NCBI GenBank assembly: GCA_034433615.1
Contig: DAOUAJ010000361.1
Coordinates: 1-16,372, forward strand
Length of the DNA: 16,372 nt
Source: DAOUAJ01 sp034433615
GTDB taxonomy: Bacteria > Chloroflexota > Anaerolineae > DUEN01
Direction: 5' to 3'
Both the position numbers and the translations under genes were made by a program. Within the stretch, counting starts at the first letter, position 1, and the number at the start of each line of letters is the position of its first letter. The notes beneath the pieces were generated by a model. The model did not search any database. It saw only the letters and a program-made list of their open reading frames with translations, and was not told the origin of the DNA. Shown here piece after piece: positions 6,183 through 12,269 of this stretch.

Positions 6183-7227
6183 AGTAGCAATAGTTCCTGA
6201 ACGGGACATCGGGCGGGATCGAGTGATCGGTGTGCGGGATGAAGCCCCCTTCGTCTATCAATGGCTTCAGCCGGGCCAGCTCCGCATCCATCGCCTGTGG
6301 CCCGCGGGCCAGCGCCCGCTTGTCCACCCCGCCCCACATTCGCAAGCTTCGACCGTACTTCCTCCGCACCGCCAGCACGTCCATCCCCGCCTGCACCTCG
6401 AAGGGGTACAGGAAGTTGAGGCCGGCGTCCAGCCAGACCGGGATCAGCGAATCTATCATGCCGTCGCTGTCCAGGCCGATGAAAGGGACGCCACGGCCGG
6501 CCAGAAAGTCCGCTACCCGTCGGTAGCGGGGCAGCATGTAGCGCCGGGCCATCTGGGGTGAGATCAACGGCGCGGTCTTGTACGCCATGTCCTCCCAGAA
6601 AGCGAAGGCGTCCACGGTCACCACGTCCAGGATCTGCGCCATCATTGCCATGATGAAGTCGGCGTTGGCGTCCATCATTTCTTCGACGAAGGCCGGATCG
6701 TCGTAAAAGAGGGTGCAGAGGCGCTGGATCCCCACCAGGTTGCGCAAGGGGCCGAAGAAGCCGCCCCAACGGTCGGAGATGACGATGAAGGGATAGGGCC
6801 GGGCGCGGATGGCTCGCAACTGTTCCTTCCAGTCCGGGCCGATCCTCTGGGTCAGATCCGGCTGCATCCGCTCTCGCCAGAACCGGCGGAATTCCTCCCG
6901 CGTCTCGACGGGGAACTTGACGAACTGGGGCATGGAGCTCATCGGATGGTCCTTCAGCTCCCACATCAGGATGCCTTCATGGTTCACGTAAAGGACATGC
7001 TCCTTGTCCTCGGCCAGAACCCTCCGCTCGAAGGGGGGATGAGGGAAGAACCAGCCGCCGTAGGCCTGCCGGATGTCGGCGCCCATATTGAGGTCCATCG
7101 TCTCCGGATTGTAGCCCTCGTTCTTCCAGCGTTCCACCGTCTCCGGCCAGGGGCCCCAGGCCCAGAAGGGGGTGTGATCCACCGGCTGGTAATTCATGCA
7201 GGCGTAGAAGCGTTCCAGATCGTTCAT
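6127..7227 (-). CDS. Uroporphyrinogen decarboxylase-superfamily protein (not HemE)
   Basis: The 366-residue protein belongs to the URO-D/MtaA superfamily of TIM barrels, which includes haem-pathway decarboxylases and cobalamin-linked methyltransferases. Supporting segments are an N-terminal ERFYACMNYQPVDHTPFW, the mid-region FIGLDSDGMIDSLIPVWLDAG followed by LYPFEVQAGMDV, LRMWGGVDKRAL, and a terminal HTDHSIPPDVPFRNY. The RQAGRY motif of true HemE is absent, and I see no His-x-Cys zinc site as in MtaA, so neither reaction should be assigned. Relatives of this type often lie near carbohydrate genes, which fits the aldo/keto reductase and GH3 upstream, but the function is unknown. GAGAGGA lies a few bases before the ATG at 7227. 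It follows the aldo/keto reductase by 134 bp, with a strong hairpin in between, and its 3' end overlaps the subtilase. Confidence 0.85.
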   Translation of the reverse strand: MNDLERFYACMNYQPVDHTPFWAWGPWPETVERWKNEGYNPETMDLNMGADIRQAYGGWFFPHPPFERRVLAEDKEHVLYVNHEGILMWELKDHPMSSMPQFVKFPVETREEFRRFWRERMQPDLTQRIGPDWKEQLRAIRARPYPFIVISDRWGGFFGPLRNLVGIQRLCTLFYDDPAFVEEMMDANADFIMAMMAQILDVVTVDAFAFWEDMAYKTAPLISPQMARRYMLPRYRRVADFLAGRGVPFIGLDSDGMIDSLIPVWLDAGLNFLYPFEVQAGMDVLAVRRKYGRSLRMWGGVDKRALARGPQAMDAELARLKPLIDEGGFIPHTDHSIPPDVPFRNYCYFMERMRELCSRSRGATTI

Positions 7228-7245
7228 GAAGATCCTCTCCGGACT

Positions 7246-7285
7246 GCAAAACCCGAAGGGTCTTCCGAGACCCTTCGGGTTTTGC
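7246..7285. terminator. Perfect 18-bp hairpin flanked by A4/T4 between aldo/keto reductase and URO-D-like gene
   Basis: The arms GCAAAACCCGAAGGGTCT (7246-7263) and its exact reverse complement (7268-7285) enclose a 4-nt loop. On either strand the stem ends in four U residues followed by GC, so it resembles a bidirectional intrinsic terminator with a short U-run. It ends only 18 bp before the ATG of the URO-D-like gene, so in the minus-strand transcript it lies directly in front of that gene's ribosome site. It could equally be a dispersed repeat. Confidence 0.65.
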
Positions 7286-7361
7286 CCCTTCCATGCATCG
7301 CCGTCGGGGAATCCCTCCAGACCACCCCTTGCCGTTGCGAAGGCGGAAGAGGCCTTCAGGC

Positions 7362-8333
7362 TTACCAGGCGTAGGCCTCGGGTGCAGGGCCGCCGGGGCC
7401 GGGCCAGATTTGGTCGAGACGCTTCAGCACATCGTCCGTCAGTTTAATTTCCAGGGCGCGCAGGCTCCCCGTGAGCTGCTCCAGCGTGCGCGGCCCGATG
7501 ATGGGGGCAGTGACGGCCGGGTTGTGCAGCAGCCAGGCCAGCGCCACGTCGGCCGGCTTCTCCCCTAACTCCTGGCAGAGTGATTCGTATGCTTCCAGTT
7601 GCGGCCGATGTTTCTCAACCCTCTGTTGGATGTGCTCCGATGCCCGCCGCCCTTCGGTTGCCTGCTGCAAAGCGCCGCCCAGTAGCCCGCCTGCCAGCGG
7701 GCTCCACGGGATCAGCCCTAAGCCGTAAGCACGGCAGACGGGGATGACTTCCAGCTCGATCATGCGAGCGCTGAGGTTGTAGAGGCTCTGCTCCGAGACC
7801 AGCCCCATGAAGTGGCGGGCGGCCGCGGCCGCCTGGGCCTGAGCGATGTGCCAGCCAGCAAAGTTGCTGCTCCCCACGTAGATGACTTTGCCCTGCTGGA
7901 CCAGCACCTCCATCGCCTGCCAGATCTCCTCCCACGGAGTGCTGCGCTCGATGTGGTGCATTTGGTAGAGGTCAATGTGGTCGGTTTGCAGGCGGCGCAG
8001 GCTGTCCTCGCAGGCGCGTCGGATGTGGTAGGCCGACAGTCCACGATCGTTGGGGCCGTCGCCCATAGGGCCGTAGACTTTGGTCGCCAGGACGATCCTC
8101 TCACGGCGATTGCCGCCCTGCGCCATCCAGCGCCCGATGATCTCTTCGGTCAGTCCGACACGAATAGGCATCCCGTAGCGGTTGGCCGTGTCGAAGAAGT
8201 TGATGCCCAGCTCCAGCGCCTTGTCCATGATGGCGAAGCTGTCAGTCTCGCTGGCCTGCGGGCCGAAGTTCATCGTGCCCAGGCAGAATCGGCTGACCTT
8301 CAAACCGGTGCGACCAAGATTCGTGTATTCCAT
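7362..8333 (-). CDS. Aldo/keto reductase, NADP-dependent oxidoreductase family
   Basis: The 323-residue protein is a cytoplasmic TIM-barrel reductase that interconverts carbonyls and alcohols with NAD(P)H. It starts MEYTNLGRTGLKVSRFCLGTM, typical for the family, and has the full catalytic tetrad: Asp48 and Tyr53 in FFDTANRYG, Lys85 in LATKVYG and His126 in DLYQMHH. Cofactor-binding segments are also present: VGSSNFAGWH, then IPWSPLAGGLLGG and a late IIGPRTLEQL. The length is normal for bacterial AKRs. The substrate cannot be read from the sequence. GGGAGGG lies 6-7 nt before ATG 8333. The stop of hicA is 31 bp upstream, close enough for read-through transcription from the hicBA promoter. Confidence 0.93.
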   Translation of the reverse strand: MEYTNLGRTGLKVSRFCLGTMNFGPQASETDSFAIMDKALELGINFFDTANRYGMPIRVGLTEEIIGRWMAQGGNRRERIVLATKVYGPMGDGPNDRGLSAYHIRRACEDSLRRLQTDHIDLYQMHHIERSTPWEEIWQAMEVLVQQGKVIYVGSSNFAGWHIAQAQAAAAARHFMGLVSEQSLYNLSARMIELEVIPVCRAYGLGLIPWSPLAGGLLGGALQQATEGRRASEHIQQRVEKHRPQLEAYESLCQELGEKPADVALAWLLHNPAVTAPIIGPRTLEQLTGSLRALEIKLTDDVLKRLDQIWPGPGGPAPEAYAW

Positions 8334-8364
8334 CTTTGCCCTCCCTTCACACTTGCTACAGTGA

Positions 8365-8553
8365 TTATGACGACGCAGGAACGCCCAATTGCTTGCAGAT
8401 CCGAGCCACAGTGTAATCGGGAATCTCCCGATGACGTGGCACCGACGCCCGACGGCTTATGGTGGGGTTTTCCCAAATCGAATGCTCTGCCCCCTCACGC
8501 ACGAACCGGCACCCATGCTGGCGCAAATGTCGTAACAAGTCACGACGTTTCAT
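8365..8553 (-). CDS. hicA: HicA-type mRNA interferase toxin
   Basis: A 62-residue basic protein of the HicA/YcfA family, small double-stranded-RNA-binding-fold toxins that cleave mRNA. It has the usual start KRRDLLRHLRQHGCRFVREG, then the catalytic-His motif GAEHSIW (His24; GSHH is more common), and ends with VPRHREIPDYTVARICKQLG, the family's C-terminal helix region. Nothing is missing and the length is typical. Its ATG overlaps the TGA of hicB by ATGA, implying translational coupling, so toxin is made only after antitoxin on the same message. The start of this gene and the end of hicB fix each other. Confidence 0.9.
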   Translation of the reverse strand: MKRRDLLRHLRQHGCRFVREGAEHSIWENPTISRRASVPRHREIPDYTVARICKQLGVPASS

Positions 8554-8834
8554 GAGATCGCGCCTTGTGGCACGAGAGCGACGCGGGACGTTGCTGTCAG
8601 CAACAAGTGGATCGGCTCTTCTATATCGGCGTCAGGGTCACTACTCGTCGGATCAGGATGAGGCAACGGTTCACCATGAAGCAAATTGGTCTCGGCCATG
8701 TCCACCAAGGCGCTGGCCAGCATCCGGCGGGCCTCCTCCAAATCCTCACCAAAGGAAATTACACCAGGGAAATCCAGCACTTCGGCATGAACACCCTCTT
8801 CCAGATACTTGTACATGGCTTTATACGTTAGCAT
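8550..8834 (-). CDS. hicB: HicB-family antitoxin
   Basis: A 94-residue acidic protein with the HicB core: YLEEGVHAEVLDFPGVISFGEDLEEARRMLASAL, the partially degraded RNase-H-like fold that blocks the HicA active site. The middle is Pro/Asp-rich (LPHPDPTSSDPDADIEEP), and a hydrophobic tail follows. I see no C-terminal helix-turn-helix or ribbon-helix-helix domain, so it may not autoregulate by itself. The gene precedes the toxin, the reverse of the E. coli hicAB order. ATG 8834 has GAGG about 7 nt upstream. The gap to the GH3 gene is only 82 bp and shows no convincing promoter. Confidence 0.88.
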   Translation of the reverse strand: MLTYKAMYKYLEEGVHAEVLDFPGVISFGEDLEEARRMLASALVDMAETNLLHGEPLPHPDPTSSDPDADIEEPIHLLLTATSRVALVPQGAIS

Positions 8835-8916
8835 ACTCTAACCTCTACGTTTTGCCCTTGAACGCGCCGCATCGGTCGTCTAACTCGATTTCCGGCTGTA
8901 GCAACCTGATGCGAAA

Positions 8917-11475
8917 CTACTCGACCGCTGCCACCGTGCCGATGACCTCAAAGCGGTCAGTCAGGACGTTGACCGTGTAGCCCGGTTGCCCGCCACCTAC
9001 CGCCGCCTCGAACTCGCCTGGCTCCACCACGCGCCGTCCGCTGTCATCAATGAGCGACATCTGGCCCGGCGTGAGGGTGAAGGCCACGGTTTTCTTCTCG
9101 CCCGGCGCCAGATGGAGCCTCTCGAACCCCTGGAGTTGCCGGACCGGCACCGGGACCGAAGCGGCCACGTCGCGCACGTAAAGCTGGACCACCTCGTCGC
9201 CGGCCCGCTGACCGTTGTTTTCGACTTCGACGGCCACGGTCACGGTCTCCCCGGCCTGAATCGTCGTGGGCTTTATCTCAAGGTTGCTGTATCGGAACGT
9301 CGTGTAGCTCAGCCCGTGGCCAAAAGGATAAAGCGGCTCGCCGGTGAAGTAGCGGTACGTCCGACCGGCCATGTGGTAGTCCTCGAAGGGTGGCAGTTGG
9401 TCCACCGACTTGTAGAACGTGACCGGCAGCCGTCCCGCCGGGTTATAGTCGCCGAAGAGGACGTCGGCGATGGCGGTGCCCCCCTCTTCACCGGGATACC
9501 ACGCCTCGACGATGGCCGCCGCGTGCTCATGAGCCCAGTTGACGGCCACAGCGCTGCCGTTGATCAACACGACGACGATGGGGGTGCCGGTGGCGTGAAT
9601 CGCCTTGAGCAGGTCTTCCTGCACCCCCGGCAGATTCAAGTCCGTGCGATCCCCCTGGCTGACCTCGCCCTCTTCGACCCCCTCCCGTTGCCCCTCCTCC
9701 CCCTCGACGAGCTGAGAAAGCCCTACCACCATGATTGCCACGTCCGACCCGCGGGCGATCTCCACCGCCTCGGCGAAGCCTTCTGTGGATTTCCGGACGA
9801 TGCCACAGCCTTTGGCGTAGCGAACTTCGGTTTGCGGGGAGACTTTGTTGCGGATGCCTTCCAGCGGCGTCACGGCCTTCGAGGGGGTACCGTTGTAGTT
9901 GCCCAGCAGAACCTCGACGTCGTCCGCGTTGGGGCCGATCACGGCGATGGACTTCAGGTCCTTGCTGAGGGGCAGGAAGCCTTCATCGTTCTTCAAGAGG
10001 ACGATGGACTCTCGCGCCGCCCGAAGGGCCAACTGGCGGTGCGCCGGACAATCGTTCACCGCATAGGGGATCTGGGCGTAGGGCACCATCTCCGGCGGAT
10101 CGAACATGCCCAGGCGGAAACGGGCCGTGAACAGCCGTTTGACCGACTGCGTGATCGTCTCTTCCGAGATCAACCCCTGCGCGACGGCCTGAAGCAGAGC
10201 AGGGTAAGTGGACCCGCAGTTGAGATCGCAACCGGCCTTGACGGCCAGGGCGGCGGCCTCCTCGGCCGTCTGGGCCACACGATGGAACAGGTAGATGTCG
10301 TCAATTGCGCCGCAGTCCGATACCACGTAGCCGTCGAACCCCCACTCCTGGCGCAAAATCTTCTCCAACAGCGTGGGGCTGGCGCAGCACGGCTCCCCGT
10401 TGGTGCGGTTGTAAGCCCCCATGATGGAGACGGCCTTGCCCTCCTGCACACAGGCCTGGAAGGCTGGCAGGTAGGTCTCTCGTAAGTCCCGCTCGCTCAC
10501 CCTGGCGTCGAAGTGGTGCCGGGCGTGCTCCGGACCGCTGTGGACCGCGTAGTGCTTGGGCGTGGCGACCAGCTTGAGGTAATGGGGGTCGTCTCCTTGC
10601 AACCCTTTGACGAAGGCTACCCCCAGCCGGGCGGTAAGGTAAGGGTCTTCACCGTAGGTCTCCTGCCCGCGCCCCCACCGCGGGTCCCGGAAGATATTGA
10701 TGTTGGGGCTCCAGAAGGTGAGCCCAGTGTAGCGCCGCCGGATCCCCTGCCGGAGGGACTCGTGGTGCTTGGCCCGGGCCTCGTCCGAGATGGCGACAGC
10801 CACCCGGTGCATCAACGGGACGTTCCAGGTGGCGGCCAGGCCGATGGCCTGGGGAAAGACCGTGGCGATCCCGGCCCGGCCGACGCCGTGCAGGCACTCG
10901 TTCCACCAGTCATACTCCGGCACGTCCAACCGCTCGATGGCCGCCGCAGCGTGGACCATCTGCGAGACTTTCTCCTCCAACGTCATCCTGGAGACCAGGT
11001 CGTCCACTCTGGTCTCGACCGGCAGCGTGGGGTCTTTGTAGGCGGGCTGATGCTGGCCCGATGTCTCTGACTTCATGTTCCTCTCCTCTGAGGCTTCTCC
11101 GAATTCGGTAAACTCCCGGCGCCTCAATCCCTCCAAATCCAACGTGCCGGTCCGGGGATCGAGCCGAATCTCCCACTGTTCCATCGTGCGCGCACCAACG
11201 AGCACGTCCAACTCGTGTCCATCAGCGTACCCAATCTCCTCCAAAGGCACGGCGTCGGTGAGAAAGTCCAACCCCTCAATCTTTCCCCGAATGAAACAGA
11301 GTTCGCGAATCTCGATGCTCTTTCCTCCGAGGACGACATGGGGTGGGACAGGCATTTCGATTCGTGGCACATCTTTTGCCAGCGCCGCGCGGACATAGGA
11401 ATAGAGCGCCCCTGTGTCAAAGAGCGCCACCGCAGGCTGCCCTTCGATTTCAATTGTTTTGATTATGCGTGCCAT
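8917..11475 (-). CDS. Glycoside hydrolase family 3 enzyme with N-terminal retropepsin-like domain (in-frame fusion)
   Basis: Read from ATG 11475, this frame gives 852 residues: a retropepsin-like domain (1-about 126), a short linker, and a complete GH3 protein from Met134. The GH3 part has the beta-xylosidase-type motif WWNECLHGVGR, FWSPNINIFRDPRWGRGQE, KHYAVH, and the nucleophile Asp387 in VVSDCGA (254 counted from Met134), then the alpha/beta sandwich and a C-terminal fibronectin-III-like domain (VEVENNGQRAGDEVVQLYV). This predicts a retaining beta-xylosidase, beta-glucosidase or arabinofuranosidase. There is no signal peptide. AGGAGGTGA lies 7 nt before ATG 11475. A second AGGAG lies 6 nt before ATG 11076, so a 719-residue free GH3 could also be made from the same message. 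No stop separates the two parts over 11077-11475. Confidence 0.87.
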   Translation of the reverse strand: MARIIKTIEIEGQPAVALFDTGALYSYVRAALAKDVPRIEMPVPPHVVLGGKSIEIRELCFIRGKIEGLDFLTDAVPLEEIGYADGHELDVLVGARTMEQWEIRLDPRTGTLDLEGLRRREFTEFGEASEERNMKSETSGQHQPAYKDPTLPVETRVDDLVSRMTLEEKVSQMVHAAAAIERLDVPEYDWWNECLHGVGRAGIATVFPQAIGLAATWNVPLMHRVAVAISDEARAKHHESLRQGIRRRYTGLTFWSPNINIFRDPRWGRGQETYGEDPYLTARLGVAFVKGLQGDDPHYLKLVATPKHYAVHSGPEHARHHFDARVSERDLRETYLPAFQACVQEGKAVSIMGAYNRTNGEPCCASPTLLEKILRQEWGFDGYVVSDCGAIDDIYLFHRVAQTAEEAAALAVKAGCDLNCGSTYPALLQAVAQGLISEETITQSVKRLFTARFRLGMFDPPEMVPYAQIPYAVNDCPAHRQLALRAARESIVLLKNDEGFLPLSKDLKSIAVIGPNADDVEVLLGNYNGTPSKAVTPLEGIRNKVSPQTEVRYAKGCGIVRKSTEGFAEAVEIARGSDVAIMVVGLSQLVEGEEGQREGVEEGEVSQGDRTDLNLPGVQEDLLKAIHATGTPIVVVLINGSAVAVNWAHEHAAAIVEAWYPGEEGGTAIADVLFGDYNPAGRLPVTFYKSVDQLPPFEDYHMAGRTYRYFTGEPLYPFGHGLSYTTFRYSNLEIKPTTIQAGETVTVAVEVENNGQRAGDEVVQLYVRDVAASVPVPVRQLQGFERLHLAPGEKKTVAFTLTPGQMSLIDDSGRRVVEPGEFEAAVGGGQPGYTVNVLTDRFEVIGTVAAVE
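11077..11475 (-). other. Retropepsin-like aspartic protease domain at the N-terminus of the GH3 frame
   Basis: These 133 codons encode MARIIKTIEIEG, LFDTGA with Asp20, a GGK loop, DVLVGARTMEQW and EFTEF. This is the same plan and nearly the same length as the stand-alone protein at 3502-3885, which stops right after its EFVEF. Here the frame instead continues through GEASEERN into the GH3 start. It may be a true domain fusion, or two genes whose separating stop was lost or misread. Confidence 0.75.
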
Positions 11476-11559
11476 AGGTTCACCTCCTGGTCTCGCCTTT
11501 AAACGTGAGCATATTTGAAGGCGACTATCACCATACAGAGACGCCCGTTCGCGATGGCT

Positions 11560-11565
11560 ATTATA
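11560..11565 (-). promoter_or_regulatory. Extended -10 promoter of the retropepsin/GH3 gene
   Basis: On the minus strand the sequence reads TGTGGTATAATAG: a perfect TATAAT preceded by TGG (the TGn extension). No good -35 box lies 17 bp upstream, which is tolerable for extended -10 promoters. Transcription would start near 11552, leaving a leader of about 77 nt. The rest of the 175-bp gap (11476-11650) shows nothing further that I can name. Confidence 0.6.
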
Positions 11566-11650
11566 CCACAGGGGATGTAGCGCCGGCAGAGCTTCGCTCT
11601 CGCCCCGTGGCCTACCCTGGCCTGCCGTCCGGGACAGGTTACAAGCTTCG

Positions 11651-12178
11651 CTACTTTGACATGGGGCCGTAGGGCGTCCAGCGTTGCCAGCCGGCCCGTT
11701 GCGCATCCTCTTCTCGGCAGAACCATAAGTCAGCAGTCCGCCACGGGTAAAGGGAATCCTCGGGCAAGAGGTAGTAACGCGTGCCGTCCAGCCGGGCGAT
11801 CACGGCTTTGATCTCACAGCCGGGCGGCGGTTTCGGACAACCATCCACGCAGCGCAGCGGTGTAGGGGTGGGCGTGGGCAAAGGCCGCCCTGATATCGTT
11901 ACGTCGCCGGAGATCAGGAGGCGTTGCCCGGGCAACAGCAAGTCAGGATTCTCCAGCTCGTTGATCTGAACCAGCGTCTCCATGTCTACGTTGAAGCGCT
12001 GGGCGATCAACCAGAGGGTGTCACCCGGCTGCACGGTGTAGAAATGCGGCGTGGGCGTAGCCGTAGGCTCAGATGGCGACGATGGCGGCGTGCTGATCAT
12101 CGGCGCGCCGGGCTCGACCTTCACGCAAGCGCTCAGCACCAGGCTGATCAAGAAGAAAGGTACGCCAATTCTAAACAT
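11651..12178 (-). CDS. LysM-domain lipoprotein with sunset-like C-terminal domain
   Basis: A 175-residue envelope protein. The N-terminus is a lipoprotein signal with the lipobox LSAC (15-18), so it should be anchored at Cys18 on the outer face of the membrane. A Pro/Ser/Thr linker (24-45, 100-107) brackets one LysM domain (46-89: YTVQPGDTLWLIAQRFNV...LLPGQRLLI), which binds the glycan of peptidoglycan. The C-terminal part has CEIKAVIARLDGTRYYLLPED and ends in WFCREEDAQRAGW (152-164). That pattern, Cys-x-Ile-Lys early and WFC.EE.A..AGW late, is what I know as the sunset domain, whose role is unclear. Two more cysteines (110, 114) precede it. The ribosome site is weak; the start is set by the short basic n-region before the lipobox. 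It lies 91 bp after the PBP gene. Confidence 0.85.
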   Translation of the reverse strand: MFRIGVPFFLISLVLSACVKVEPGAPMISTPPSSPSEPTATPTPHFYTVQPGDTLWLIAQRFNVDMETLVQINELENPDLLLPGQRLLISGDVTISGRPLPTPTPTPLRCVDGCPKPPPGCEIKAVIARLDGTRYYLLPEDSLYPWRTADLWFCREEDAQRAGWQRWTPYGPMSK

Positions 12179-12269
12179 GGCCGTAAAACCACGAGACCTT
12201 GGGCCGTTCCCGTCGCAGTCGCCCGCCGGGGTGGGCCCGGAGGCGCTATCCCGACGTCACGGAATCGGA

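Noticed and set aside
5951..6964. 337-codon minus-strand frame across the Thr/Pro tract and the URO-D-like gene
   Set aside because: It overlaps two supported genes; its Val/Gly repeats are simply the reverse of the ACN/CCN codons of the tract.
8986..10485. Long open frame (499 codons) on the plus strand opposite the GH3 gene
   Set aside because: It is the antisense of a well-supported GH3 enzyme, has no recognisable motif and is rich in Arg/His/Gly as expected of a GC-rich shadow frame.
11476..11706. Further N-terminal extension of the retropepsin/GH3 frame
   Set aside because: The extra residues lie upstream of a strong ribosome site and across the promoter, and have no family similarity.
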